From: Candidatus Poseidoniaceae archaeon
GTDB taxonomy: Archaea > Thermoplasmatota > Poseidoniia > Poseidoniales > Poseidoniaceae
Reading direction: 5' to 3'
Assembly: GCA_938030705.1 (NCBI GenBank)
Contig: CALHIR010000002.1
Coordinates: 66,515 to 130,514 of the forward strand
DNA: 64,000 nt
Below the pieces are notes generated by a model, which was not told the DNA's origin, ran no database searches, and saw only the letters and a program-made list of their open reading frames with translations. The position numbers were made by a program, and so were the translations under genes. This document shows positions 20,162-30,090 of the stretch, in pieces. Each line of letters opens with the position of its first letter. Positions within the stretch are counted from its first letter, which is position 1.

Positions 20162-20170
20162 CTTATATTC
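20162..20170 (+). promoter_or_regulatory. Putative archaeal TATA box (CTTATATTC)
   Basis: AT-rich TATA-like element about 25 nt upstream of the ATG at 20191, consistent with a leaderless transcript. Confidence 0.35.
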
Positions 20171-20190
20171 TTCAAGGGTGATGTAACATC

Positions 20191-20472
20191 ATGAAAACCC
20201 TCAGGGAAGCCCCCGACGACTGGCCCCTGGGCAACATCCTTTGGTTTGCCGTGCTCGTTTGGTTTTCGTCAAGCCTCCTCTCCCAATCGGCTTACATGGC
20301 CATCCACGGCTTGCCGTACGACGCCGTCCCCATGCTGAAGTCGCTCGGTCCGGTGTACTACCTGATCATCGCCCTCGAGGTCACCCTCTGGGCCGGTCTT
20401 CTGGTGATGGGCTTGCTCAAGCTCAGTCGCTCCCGTCGCCCCGAGGCGCCCATGCCGGGGACTCCTGCGTGA
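20191..20472 (+). CDS. Small two-TM membrane protein
   Basis: Two hydrophobic helices; preceded by a TATA-like element about 25 nt before ATG. Confidence 0.55.
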   Translation: MKTLREAPDDWPLGNILWFAVLVWFSSSLLSQSAYMAIHGLPYDAVPMLKSLGPVYYLIIALEVTLWAGLLVMGLLKLSRSRRPEAPMPGTPA

Positions 20473-20567
20473 CCTTGACGGTCGGAAGTAGATTTTTCGT
20501 CAAAAAACGAAGATTCTTCATCCCTAACCTCCGATGAGTAAAAGAAGCGTCAAGTGAAGGGTAAACC

Positions 20568-21053
20568 GTGACTACACCTTCCGATGAACCTCTCTATTCC
20601 GGTTTACCGATGGAGTTGGACGAACTTTCCCCCGAAGCGGCTTTGCCGTATCCGCTACCGGACGGAGCGTTGGTGGTCACCATTGAAGAGGCGCGAGCTT
20701 CACTCCCGGAAGCGCACAACGTGCTCATGGTGTTGCAGGCGATGAGCGATGAGGCGCATGATTTGACCAACGAACTTGAATTGCTCCTCGACCAGTTCCC
20801 CATGACCCATCCCCACGTGATGGAGGTCGCAGAACATCTCGGGCAATTGGTCACTCAGTGGCAAGCCAGCGTGGCTCGTCTCGAAAGCATTGGCGCCCGC
20901 ATCGTTTCCATGGACCCCGGACGCTTGGAGTGGTATGGGGTTGTTGACCGCCGAATGGCCTTGTTTTCATGGGCGGTAGGCGAGGTCGATATCGAGTGGT
21001 ATTATCGGATGGAAGAAGGCTTCCCTTCCCGCAAACCCCTCATAGAGGCATGA
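20568..21053 (+). CDS. DUF2203-like protein
   Basis: VVTIEEARASLPEAHNVL..., GARIVSMDPGRLEWYGVVDRRMALFSWAVGEVDIEWYYRMEEGFPSRKPL matches the DUF2203 pattern. Confidence 0.65.
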   Translation: MTTPSDEPLYSGLPMELDELSPEAALPYPLPDGALVVTIEEARASLPEAHNVLMVLQAMSDEAHDLTNELELLLDQFPMTHPHVMEVAEHLGQLVTQWQASVARLESIGARIVSMDPGRLEWYGVVDRRMALFSWAVGEVDIEWYYRMEEGFPSRKPLIEA

Positions 21054-21076
21054 TGTCGCAGGGCTGAGGTCGGTCC

Positions 21077-21772
21077 ATGGTCAAGATCAATCGCGTGTAC
21101 ACGGGTGGCGGCGACGAAGGGGAATCCTCGCTTGTTGACGGTTCCCGTCGCAAAAAATCAGACCCGCGGTTCAGCGTGGTCGGCACCTGTGACGAGGCCA
21201 ACAGTTGGCTTGGCTTGGTCTTGGCTGAAATTAACCGCCTCCCCGACCACGAAGACGGAGGGGAGCGAACCAACGTTCAACGCGTGCAAGCCGTTCTCAA
21301 CGAAGCCATTGTTCGTGTTCAAAACGAACTGTTTGATTTGGGCGCCGAGTTGGCCTGCCCTCCCGAAACTTTGCCGGAATACATGGTGCTTCTCTCCCAA
21401 GGTCAAACGGATGTGTTGATGGCCGAAATGGATGCGTGGTTGGCTTCCTTGCCCGAATTGACAAGTTTCATTCTCCCCGCAGGCTCGCCGCCCGTAGCGT
21501 GCATGCAGGTCGCTCGGACGGTGGTGCGAAGGTTGGAGCGTGATATCGTGCAACTCCAGGAACATGAGGGGGCGGCTTCGGTTCGCCCGCTCGTGAAAGT
21601 CTACGTAAACCGCCTTTCTGATTGGTTGTTCGTCATGGGGCGTTGGGTCAGCACGATGTTAAACGAAGAAGAGGCGCTGTGGGTTCCCTTGGGCAAGCGG
21701 CCGGCGGAGAAAGGCGTGGCGCACCGTGTTGAACAGATGCAAGCCAACGACGATGATTTTTCCACGTTGTGA
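21077..21772 (+). CDS. PduO-type ATP:cob(I)alamin adenosyltransferase
   Basis: VYTGGGDEGESSLVDGSRRKKSDPRFSVVGTCDEANSWLGL, FDLGAELA, FILPAGSPPVACMQVARTVVRRLER, YVNRLSDWLFVMGRW. Confidence 0.9.
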   Translation: MVKINRVYTGGGDEGESSLVDGSRRKKSDPRFSVVGTCDEANSWLGLVLAEINRLPDHEDGGERTNVQRVQAVLNEAIVRVQNELFDLGAELACPPETLPEYMVLLSQGQTDVLMAEMDAWLASLPELTSFILPAGSPPVACMQVARTVVRRLERDIVQLQEHEGAASVRPLVKVYVNRLSDWLFVMGRWVSTMLNEEEALWVPLGKRPAEKGVAHRVEQMQANDDDFSTL

Positions 21773-21773
21773 A

Positions 21774-22184
21774 TTACTGGGTCCCGTGCAACTCAACAAA
21801 TCGCTTGGCCAAACGGACCACGGCTCGCGTCTCATCGTGGGTGATGGTGTCCAAGGCCTGCTCCCAATCCAGCCAGAGGTGGCCTCGGTGTTCATGTGAG
21901 AGCTGAACGTCCATCTCATCGGTTTCAGCGATGTACCAGTAGACTTCCTTGACCTGCCGCTTACCTTTGTGGCGGAAGGTGTATTCCGTTCGCTCCTCGA
22001 AGCCTTCCAAAATCGTGACGTCAAGAATGCCAGTTTCCTCAGCGAGTTCACGTCGCATCGTGGCGTGACGGCCCGCATCGTCCGCTTCCACATGGCCTTT
22101 GGGCAGGTCCCAATGCCCTTGCGGGTATTGCAGCAAGAGCACCGTTCCATAATTGACCAGCACCACCCCGCAGGACGTTTCCAT
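21774..22184 (-). CDS. NUDIX hydrolase
   Basis: GHWDLPKGHVEADDAGRHATMRRELAEETGI Nudix-box-like segment. Confidence 0.85.
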   Translation of the reverse strand: METSCGVVLVNYGTVLLLQYPQGHWDLPKGHVEADDAGRHATMRRELAEETGILDVTILEGFEERTEYTFRHKGKRQVKEVYWYIAETDEMDVQLSHEHRGHLWLDWEQALDTITHDETRAVVRLAKRFVELHGTQ

Positions 22185-22269
22185 GTGGGGGGGCTATCGC
22201 TTCTCATTCATGGTCATAACGGGTGAGCACCACCCAACCTTGATGGACATGGGCGAAAGGCAGTGAAGC

Positions 22270-23259
22270 ATGGGCATCCTTCCGTTGAGCATCGATGAGG
22301 TCCCCCCCTACCGTCGTATCGTGGCCGATTCGGACATGGACGGCTTGTTCGGTGCGGCCGTCCTCAAAGCCTTTCGTCCAGAGGCGACCGTCACCTTCAC
22401 CCACGCCGCTGCACTGCGTGCTGGACTGGTAGACGAGACGATTGGACGGGACACGGTGCTGGTGGATTTACCCTTTCATCCGGCCTGCGGCTGGTTTGTT
22501 GACCACCATTTGACCAACCGGCCCGACGAGAGCGAGGCGACGATGTTTGAGGCCAAGGGGGGCACTCAGCACTGGGAAGCCACGCCATCGGCCGCCCGAT
22601 TGGCGTACGAATTGCTGGCAGACATCACCGATATGGACCACTTGGCGCCGATGATGCCGGTGGTGGATGCCTTGGATTCCGGTGGTATCACCAAAGAAGA
22701 ATTTCTGGCCGACGGCCCGTTGTTACAACTCGCACGAACCTGCACATCGCGAGACCCCGAGTACATGGCGCATCTGGTCAATTTGTTGGCCAACGGGGCT
22801 TCGTTTGAGGCGTTGCTTTCCGACCCCATCGTCAAAGCCAGATGTCAGGAAGCAGCCAAGGAACGAAACGTCGCTCAACGTCATGTGGAACAAAACACCA
22901 CCGTACACGATCGCTTGGCTGTGTGTCGGATGGATGAAACGTCCTTGCGAAGCAACGGCTACTTGGTCACCGCATGGGTGGGCGACGCTGCCGATGCGTG
23001 TTGCATCGTCCACGGGTATGCCGATGGCGCCCTTGAGACGCCCGACCGCCCACCGCTCGGGGCCAGTTTTTACGCCAATTCTTTTCTTCCCAACGGCCAA
23101 GGTCGATACGATCTGTCCCGTATGGCCACGTCGCTGGATCCTACCGGCGGCGGCCATGCCAATGCTTGCGGCTGCAGAATCCAACCTCCTGGCCTTGAAG
23201 CCAACATGGAGCACTGGCTTTCGATGTGGGCTGACCGCGACGTCGTGCTAAAGCTCTGA
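22270..23259 (+). CDS. DHH-family phosphoesterase
   Basis: IVADSDMDGLFGAAVL, DTVLVDLPFHP, WFVDHHLTNRP; C-terminal GGGHANACGCRI DHHA1-like motif. Confidence 0.85.
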   Translation: MGILPLSIDEVPPYRRIVADSDMDGLFGAAVLKAFRPEATVTFTHAAALRAGLVDETIGRDTVLVDLPFHPACGWFVDHHLTNRPDESEATMFEAKGGTQHWEATPSAARLAYELLADITDMDHLAPMMPVVDALDSGGITKEEFLADGPLLQLARTCTSRDPEYMAHLVNLLANGASFEALLSDPIVKARCQEAAKERNVAQRHVEQNTTVHDRLAVCRMDETSLRSNGYLVTAWVGDAADACCIVHGYADGALETPDRPPLGASFYANSFLPNGQGRYDLSRMATSLDPTGGGHANACGCRIQPPGLEANMEHWLSMWADRDVVLKL

Positions 23260-23260
23260 A

Positions 23261-23497
23261 TCAGAACTTCCGAGTCACCGTGATGTTTGAGGCGTTCTCG
23301 ATGTCAATTTCCTCATCGGGCTCCTCAATCGGTTCTTGGGCTTGAGCAGGAGCCGCCTTCAATCGCTTGACGGCCGCCTTGAGCACCTCAAATTCAATCT
23401 CGAGGTCCTCCAAAGCATCTCGCGTTTCCTCGATGTGCTTTTCAACACGGGCCAACACTTTGTTGACTTTCTTCAGGGTACGGTCCTGTCGTGCCAT
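23261..23497 (-). CDS. Small coiled-coil protein, unknown function
   Basis: MARQDRTLKKVNKVLARVEKHIEETRDALEDLEIEFEVLKAAVKRLKA; heptad-like helix. Confidence 0.5.
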   Translation of the reverse strand: MARQDRTLKKVNKVLARVEKHIEETRDALEDLEIEFEVLKAAVKRLKAAPAQAQEPIEEPDEEIDIENASNITVTRKF

Positions 23498-23548
23498 GGT
23501 GTTCCGTCCGCCAGCCTTGATTTGAAGGTTCTCCACCGGAAAGGGGGG

Positions 23549-25885
23549 TCATTCCTGCTCAATTTCACTCGGCGAAGGCGTTGCTGAAGGACGAAGGAAA
23601 GCCGGCGCCCACCAGTTCCACTTCCCCATCAACCGCATGGTCGAAGGCACCACCAAGGCGCGCACAAGCGTCGCATCAATGAAGATGGCCAAGGCCAAAC
23701 CCAACCCAATTTGCTTCAGGATGATGACCGACGAGAGGCCGAAGGCGCTGAAAACGACGACCATGATGGCGGCGGCGCCCGTGATGAGCCCTCCCGTTTT
23801 CTGCAAGCCATTGGCGACAGCGAGCGTGTTATCGCCGGTCCGTTCCCATTCCTCATGAATGCGAGAAAGCATCAGGACTTCGTAGTCCATGGAGAGACCA
23901 AATACGATACAAAACATGATGACCGGATTGCCTGAATCAATGGGTTGCGGGGTGAAATTAAGCAGTTCAGCGCCGTAGCCCCATTGGAAGACCCAGACCA
24001 ACATTCCGAAAGAGGCCGAAATGGAGAGGATGTTCATGGCAATGGCTTTGATGGGAATCACGATTGATTTTACTTGAACGAAAATCAAGACGGATGTGGC
24101 GATCAGAATAAACGCCAGGGCTCGGGGTAAGTTGTCAGCGATGGCGTCGAGGTTATCGGCGTTGTAAGCAGCGAAACCCGCGACCAGGAGTCGGTCATTC
24201 TCGCCGGTCAGTTCATCAAGGAAGCTCCCTCTTTCCTCGCGAAGGTCCTCGACCACCTGGCGAGAATCGACGTTTGTTTGCGCTCCTTTGAGTTGCACCG
24301 ACATCATCGTTGCATTCTCGCCCACAAAGGCTGTTCGGAGGCTTTCGCGCATTGCGGCTTGTCCCGGCGGCATGGCTTCGCTGGGGGCGTTCCAGAACTG
24401 CACGACATCATTTGCACTCATGCCCGGTGCGGGAAGGCCAACGCCGATGCCTCCTGACACCCTCGTATCGTTCAAGAGTTCAAGGAGGTAGGCGTGTTGG
24501 GCTTTCAGGTTGTCCTCACTCAGCGGGTCGGCTCCGTCGGTATCGATGACGATGAAGATGGAATTGGCCGCTTGGTCAGGCCAGAGTTCGTCAATGAGTT
24601 CCATGCCTTGCCGGGCTTCGTCATCGGGTGGGAGCGCTTTCCATGAGGAGAGTGAGAATTCAGCGTAGGCGAAGGGCAAACCAGCGCCGATCAGGAGAAT
24701 GAGGGTTGGGATGAGGACGGCCCATGGGCGATCCATAACTCGCTTGGCAATTCTCGCCCAGACGCCATCGTCCTTGGCCCGCATGTCAAAAGCATAGGGG
24801 ATTTTGAAATTGTTGATTTTTGGCCCGAGCGAGGCCATAACAGCGGGCAGGACAACGGTCGAGTACACCATCGCAATGGTCACGGCGATGGTGCCACCGA
24901 TTCCGAGCGATGGAAGGGAGGTGTTGGTGAAGAACAACATTCCCATCAACCCGATGGCCACGGTTATGCCGGAGTAAAAGACGGCCTTGCCGGCGGTTGC
25001 ACAACTCATGGCCGTTGCCGTTCTGGTGTCGTGGCCTCGATCCAACTCCTCTCTGAAGCGGTTCACCAAGAAGAGGGAGTAATCAATGGATACACCGATG
25101 CCGATCAGCGACACGATGTTCGTAGCGTAGACGGTGACGTCGGTGATGTTTGACAACCAAATCGTCATGCCAACTGCGGCCACCAAGGTGCCACCGCCCA
25201 CCCCCATCGGCAAGATGGCTGCGATGAGCGAGCCAAAGATGAGGCCGAGGATGAGGAGGGTCAGTGGAATGGCCACCACTTCTGCCTTGATGAGGTCTTT
25301 TTTGATGCGGTCGTCAAAGGTCCAATCGAGAAAAATGCCGTCGGTCATCCATCCGTCGAAGGCGCTGTCGAGGTCAACCGTCTCTTCGAGGTCGGTAAGC
25401 AGAGTTTTTGCCTCTTTCCGGTTGGTGTTGAAGACGATTTTATTGATGGCGTATGTTCCGCTTTCGTCCGTCACAACGACGTCATCTCGGTCGACTTCAT
25501 CCTTTTCCCATGAATATTCAACGTTGGCGTTCGGATGGTTTGCGATATCGCTCAAGGCATCTCTCACGGCCTGTTGCCATTCCTCAGAGGTGTCGTTGAG
25601 GGTTGGGTGGAACACCACATAGCGGAAGGAGGGCCCGCTTTCTTCGGTATCGGTGGCGAAGCGCTCGGAGATGAGGCGGCCAGCGTTGACGGACTCGACA
25701 TCGTCTTCTCCAAACCCTTCCGCCCAGTCGGGGCCGATCGCCATGAGCCCCCCCATCAGGATACACGAAACAAGACCAAAAGCCATCATGGCTTTCCTGT
25801 GGTCGTGGATGAACAAACCGAGTTTGAAGAAAGCCCGGTTCTCGAGCATCTTTGGGTCAGTAGCCCCTTCCATGGGTGGTTCCAA
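23549..25885 (-). CDS. MMPL/RND-superfamily transporter
   Basis: Two sets of TM clusters; GIGVSIDYSLFLVNRFREEL and FGLSMDYEVLMLSRIHEEWERTGDN motifs. Confidence 0.9.
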   Translation of the reverse strand: MEPPMEGATDPKMLENRAFFKLGLFIHDHRKAMMAFGLVSCILMGGLMAIGPDWAEGFGEDDVESVNAGRLISERFATDTEESGPSFRYVVFHPTLNDTSEEWQQAVRDALSDIANHPNANVEYSWEKDEVDRDDVVVTDESGTYAINKIVFNTNRKEAKTLLTDLEETVDLDSAFDGWMTDGIFLDWTFDDRIKKDLIKAEVVAIPLTLLILGLIFGSLIAAILPMGVGGGTLVAAVGMTIWLSNITDVTVYATNIVSLIGIGVSIDYSLFLVNRFREELDRGHDTRTATAMSCATAGKAVFYSGITVAIGLMGMLFFTNTSLPSLGIGGTIAVTIAMVYSTVVLPAVMASLGPKINNFKIPYAFDMRAKDDGVWARIAKRVMDRPWAVLIPTLILLIGAGLPFAYAEFSLSSWKALPPDDEARQGMELIDELWPDQAANSIFIVIDTDGADPLSEDNLKAQHAYLLELLNDTRVSGGIGVGLPAPGMSANDVVQFWNAPSEAMPPGQAAMRESLRTAFVGENATMMSVQLKGAQTNVDSRQVVEDLREERGSFLDELTGENDRLLVAGFAAYNADNLDAIADNLPRALAFILIATSVLIFVQVKSIVIPIKAIAMNILSISASFGMLVWVFQWGYGAELLNFTPQPIDSGNPVIMFCIVFGLSMDYEVLMLSRIHEEWERTGDNTLAVANGLQKTGGLITGAAAIMVVVFSAFGLSSVIILKQIGLGLALAIFIDATLVRALVVPSTMRLMGKWNWWAPAFLRPSATPSPSEIEQE

Positions 25886-25982
25886 AAAAACACTGTATTT
25901 GAATCGGCGTCTTTCTTCCCAACACCAAGTGTCCCGTAAACCACCACATCAGATGGTGCGGTTTGGCTGACCAAAGGCTGGA

Positions 25983-26453
25983 TCACATCAGTACATCGAA
26001 CGTGTAGATGAAACCCAAGAAGGCGTGAATGAATACGAGGTAGATGATCAGGTCTGCGGCTCGTCCGTGCTTGAGTTTAGCTACAGCGAAGGATTCTCCT
26101 GCCGTTCGCTGAGCTCGGGCCTGCTTGCCAAGGCGCGTCATGAACACCATCAAGCCAAAGCCAACGGGCCCCATGAACCCGTGGAGGGATTGCGGCACAA
26201 GGGAGACCATCACGCCTTCACCGGCGTACCAGCCCGTGAAGCCACGGGCAACAAAGGCCACGAGGATGACGACCCCGGTGGCCCAAAGGAGGCGTTCCCC
26301 GTTGGTTTCGTGGCGGGCCAAGTGGATGGCTCGCTCTTCGCCTTTGAGTTGATAGGACTTTTTTCGCCAAGCGTATTGCCACCACATCCACACCACCAAT
26401 GCGCTCGCCAGAAGCGGGTGCAAAAGCAAAGCAACGGTGGGTATGAGTTCCAT
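25983..26453 (-). CDS. Four-TM membrane protein, possibly DUF4079/cytochrome b561-like
   Basis: LLLHPLLASALVVWMWWQYAWRKKSYQ and further TM helices; family call is tentative. Confidence 0.5.
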   Translation of the reverse strand: MELIPTVALLLHPLLASALVVWMWWQYAWRKKSYQLKGEERAIHLARHETNGERLLWATGVVILVAFVARGFTGWYAGEGVMVSLVPQSLHGFMGPVGFGLMVFMTRLGKQARAQRTAGESFAVAKLKHGRAADLIIYLVFIHAFLGFIYTFDVLM

Positions 26454-26580
26454 CTTGACTCAACGCCGACGATAGGTCTCGGGTTCATGGAGGTATGCCT
26501 CCAGCTCCCAAAATGGGCAAATCAACCCATCGGTGGGTTGAAAGGGCTCTCGTCGTGGGGGAAAATGAGGGGATGAAGGG

Positions 26581-29500
26581 TTGGACGAACAGTACATGGA
26601 AACCTGTCTCAAGGCAGCGTTTTCAAAACCCAAGTCGGGTACTGTTCGCGTCTCCATCATGAATCGTGAGTCTGCGTGGAAGATGTTGGCCAAACCTCTC
26701 CGTGCCCATTTGGTCATCGCTGCTCACGAACAAGAGCCGCCTGCTTCTGAAGACGATGAGGACGCTTCACCACGCCGCCCCACCATGAATCGACCCCGAG
26801 GTCGCATGCGTCGTTCGGGTCGACAAACGGGCCCAGCTCACATGTCATGGCTTCACAAACCCCAAGAGATCATCGACGAGTCTCCCTACTCCACCGCCTA
26901 CCAATTGGCAACCTTGCTGGTGCATAAGCAACTGGATGAGGACAACTGGGACGAGGCTTGGAATGCTCAGGAAAACCTGCTTCGAGAAACGTGCATGGTG
27001 GAAGGCGTCCATCCCGTGTGGCATACCATCGGGGAAAAGACCCCACTTCTGGGCCAATTCCTCGCCTTCCCAAAGGCCAAGGTGGTCAAGGCCAAAGAAA
27101 CGGTATCGATGGGAACGGACTTCTTCTGGATTGACCCGCGGGACAAAGACGGCATCATAACCGTACTGAAATTAGCCAGCGCTGGCGTGAACGACCCGGA
27201 CATCAAGGTCGCCCTACAGAAGGCCACCAACCAAATTTCTGGCGGCCGGTCGTTGGATTTGGAGGCGCCACTGAACGCGCTTGAGGGCTCCATGGCCTTC
27301 ATCACCGTCTTGCTTGCACTTCATGCCGGTCATGAAGTCCCCCCGGCGGCGAGAAAGGCCTGCAAGAAGGCTGATGGGGACCTTGCTGATGCACTGGAGG
27401 ACTTCGAACGTCTTCTCGCCGGCACCGTCAACGATTGGCCCTCGCTTCTTTCGTTGAGTCGCGACGACTCGCTCTCGATGGCTCGCCGAACCCTCGGCTG
27501 GCAACACGCTCCCTCAGAAGCCGAGTCTTGCACTTCAAGTGACCTTGAGGCAGGCCTGGCTTTGCTTGAACAAGCAGGCATCCACGAAGGTCGTGATCGA
27601 TTGACGTGGTGGCGTTTGAATGCGCTGCTGAAGGAAGGCGATCAAACCGAGGCGGTCAGCGTTCTCCAAGAGCGCCGACTGGATGCCACCTCGGATGTCG
27701 CCGAATTGCTTCCAGTTGTTGTCTCCCTCAACAGCGAAGAAGCCAACGATTGGCTGATGCGTTTCATGGACGACGTGGACGAACATGCCCTGTATCATAT
27801 CCTTCATGAGATGGCCTTGAGCGCTCCGCTACGTCGCAAGGCGGCCCAGCGTCTGTGCGATGAGCAAGGTCCGATGTGGGAGGAAAGTCGCTCGGTGGCC
27901 CTTTCGCTGTTGCTCGAAGAACTCGATGTTGACCGTCTGGCCCGAGTCTTTGCAAGCGACGACCTTCTCTCACTCTCCCATCCCTACATGTCGCTGCTCG
28001 TGAGCCATCTGGCACCCGCCAACATCAATGCTGCTCTTCGCCCTCACATCTCGACGTGCCGCACGCAGGCTTTGCAAGCCATTCACGGGGCAGAGGTGCC
28101 CGATGTGTTGAGTCCTTTGGCCGAGCACCTCCTTCTGTTGATGGAAGGCATCTACAAAGAAACTCCAGAAGTGGCTGAAGTGCTCAGCACCAAGGCGCTG
28201 AAGGCCTTCTCGCCGATCAGCAGGGCCCTGGCCGGCGACGGCGTGGTCAGCGCTACCCATGTTCGCAACATGGGAGCCAGTTTGGAAGAACTGGCCCTTT
28301 CGCCTATCGAGCGACGCTTGTTTGACGTGATGTTGCTCACCCTGACGATGAACCGCCACCTCCAGGCGTTCAACATCGGCATGGCAAAGGCGGAGGACAC
28401 CGAAGAATTGGACCACCTCTTGGTCAATCCCGCCCTCCCGCTTCGCCTGATTCAATCCTTCTCCGTTTTGATGGTGGAACACGACCTGGGCCTGCCGAAC
28501 CTGGTCGCTTGGTACCAGAAGAATGACCCGCTCTCACCGTGGGCGCCGCTGGCCCGAGCGGCTCATTTTACCGCCGAGGCTGATGAGTTGAATTCCGCTC
28601 GCGAATACTCCCGGGCGGCCGAGTTGTTCAACAAGCAACGAAAGAGCGGCAACGACGCCACCGACTGGGCATCCAGCAGCGAAGACAACGACTTCGTTCT
28701 CTCGTTGCCGTTGATGCTCTATCGCAAGTCCCTCATTCACTACGCCCACGCCACTTCATGGTCTGAGGCCGTTGAGTTGCTCGATCGTGTGCCTTCGCTG
28801 AAGACCGCCATTACGGAACGCTTCAAACTCTACTTGCGGGTGTGTCACTTGGCAGGGAAGGACACCAATGCTGCCGCCCGCCTTATCCGGAACCATGTGC
28901 AACAACGCCGGACGGTCCTCGAAGAGGATGTTGAAGGCAACATGGTGGAAAAGACGCGAACGTCCTACAACGAAGAAGAACTCGACCTGCTTCGCAATTA
29001 TCCGTTTGAACAGGCCCACCTTCTGCCACCTGAGCCCTTCTTGGGTCGTGTCACAGCGGCATCGACCCACATCAGTCGGGACTTGCGCCGTTCCAGAACA
29101 CAATTCGAGCATCAATTTAGGCAAGCCATGCAGGGCAGTTCGCCTTCCATGGAAGAGATCTACGAGATCGCCAAGAACGCTGCCGAAGAAGCGGCCTTTG
29201 AGGGCTTGATGTACCTCGAGCGGGCTCAGAACTCGAATAAATTCTCAATCACGGCCCGCCAACGACTTGCCGGCGTCGAACAATCGCTTTTCTCACAGTA
29301 CAAAGATGACATTCCGACCTCAAAACGTCGGTTCTTGCACAATCTTTCCTTGACGCCACTGGTCATTGTTGACACCAACGTGCTCGTTGATGCCCTCGTA
29401 GAGCGGATGTACCAACGCATGGATTTGGTGCTTGAAACCAACGTCAACATCATTGGCGCAAATCAGTTCCATCGTATTCTCCTCCACCACGCTCAAGCCA

Positions 29501-30039
29501 AGCGTCTGGTGATGATGATCCCCGAAGATGTGCGGGGCGAACTCAAGCAGTTTGCCAAGGACCAACGCCTGCTCTACCGTTTCAAGAGCGCCATGGTGGA
29601 CACTTCACTCCTCGAAGAGACCTTGAACGAGAAGGTGATGATGAAACTGGTTGAGGAAGTCCTCTCGGAATACAGTACATGGAGCCCGAGTGCAGAAATG
29701 TTGGCGGGCGTGCCCGAGGCTTCCGACGACCTCAACGCCTTCTTGATTCGACACAGCGACGTGTTTGAAGAACTCAGTGAACTCAAACGCTACCGCGGCA
29801 TCACGTACCGAACAGATTTGGAAGGGCGCGAAATTTACCCCGAATCCACCGACCTTGACATCTATCGCCTCGCCACGCATCTTGCCTCGCTTCCTCTCCC
29901 CACGATCGGCGTGGTGCTGGTGGCGACCATGGACGGTGACTTCACGCTGGTGGACCGGGCCATTGAGGAACGCTTTGGCTTCAGTGTGGCCAAGAACCAC
30001 CGTTCGCTTAAACCGTGGCTGAAGCGACAGGCCAACTGA
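26581..30039 (+). CDS. Large helical-repeat protein with C-terminal PIN-domain nuclease
   Basis: 1152-aa ORF (TTG start, or ATG at 26596); C-terminal LVIVDTNVLVDALVERM...MIPEDVRGELKQF...VLVATMDGDFTLVDRAIEERFGF carries PIN acidic residues; upstream ~900 aa look alpha-helical. Confidence 0.75.
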   Translation: MDEQYMETCLKAAFSKPKSGTVRVSIMNRESAWKMLAKPLRAHLVIAAHEQEPPASEDDEDASPRRPTMNRPRGRMRRSGRQTGPAHMSWLHKPQEIIDESPYSTAYQLATLLVHKQLDEDNWDEAWNAQENLLRETCMVEGVHPVWHTIGEKTPLLGQFLAFPKAKVVKAKETVSMGTDFFWIDPRDKDGIITVLKLASAGVNDPDIKVALQKATNQISGGRSLDLEAPLNALEGSMAFITVLLALHAGHEVPPAARKACKKADGDLADALEDFERLLAGTVNDWPSLLSLSRDDSLSMARRTLGWQHAPSEAESCTSSDLEAGLALLEQAGIHEGRDRLTWWRLNALLKEGDQTEAVSVLQERRLDATSDVAELLPVVVSLNSEEANDWLMRFMDDVDEHALYHILHEMALSAPLRRKAAQRLCDEQGPMWEESRSVALSLLLEELDVDRLARVFASDDLLSLSHPYMSLLVSHLAPANINAALRPHISTCRTQALQAIHGAEVPDVLSPLAEHLLLLMEGIYKETPEVAEVLSTKALKAFSPISRALAGDGVVSATHVRNMGASLEELALSPIERRLFDVMLLTLTMNRHLQAFNIGMAKAEDTEELDHLLVNPALPLRLIQSFSVLMVEHDLGLPNLVAWYQKNDPLSPWAPLARAAHFTAEADELNSAREYSRAAELFNKQRKSGNDATDWASSSEDNDFVLSLPLMLYRKSLIHYAHATSWSEAVELLDRVPSLKTAITERFKLYLRVCHLAGKDTNAAARLIRNHVQQRRTVLEEDVEGNMVEKTRTSYNEEELDLLRNYPFEQAHLLPPEPFLGRVTAASTHISRDLRRSRTQFEHQFRQAMQGSSPSMEEIYEIAKNAAEEAAFEGLMYLERAQNSNKFSITARQRLAGVEQSLFSQYKDDIPTSKRRFLHNLSLTPLVIVDTNVLVDALVERMYQRMDLVLETNVNIIGANQFHRILLHHAQAKRLVMMIPEDVRGELKQFAKDQRLLYRFKSAMVDTSLLEETLNEKVMMKLVEEVLSEYSTWSPSAEMLAGVPEASDDLNAFLIRHSDVFEELSELKRYRGITYRTDLEGREIYPESTDLDIYRLATHLASLPLPTIGVVLVATMDGDFTLVDRAIEERFGFSVAKNHRSLKPWLKRQAN

Positions 30040-30090
30040 AAACCGTTTGTCCACCGTTGGTATCTACGGCGGTGCTGTTCGCCTTTTGAC

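Noticed and set aside
26581-30039. VapBC toxin-antitoxin interpretation of the PIN protein
   Set aside because: The protein is far larger than VapC and no small antitoxin-like ORF is adjacent.
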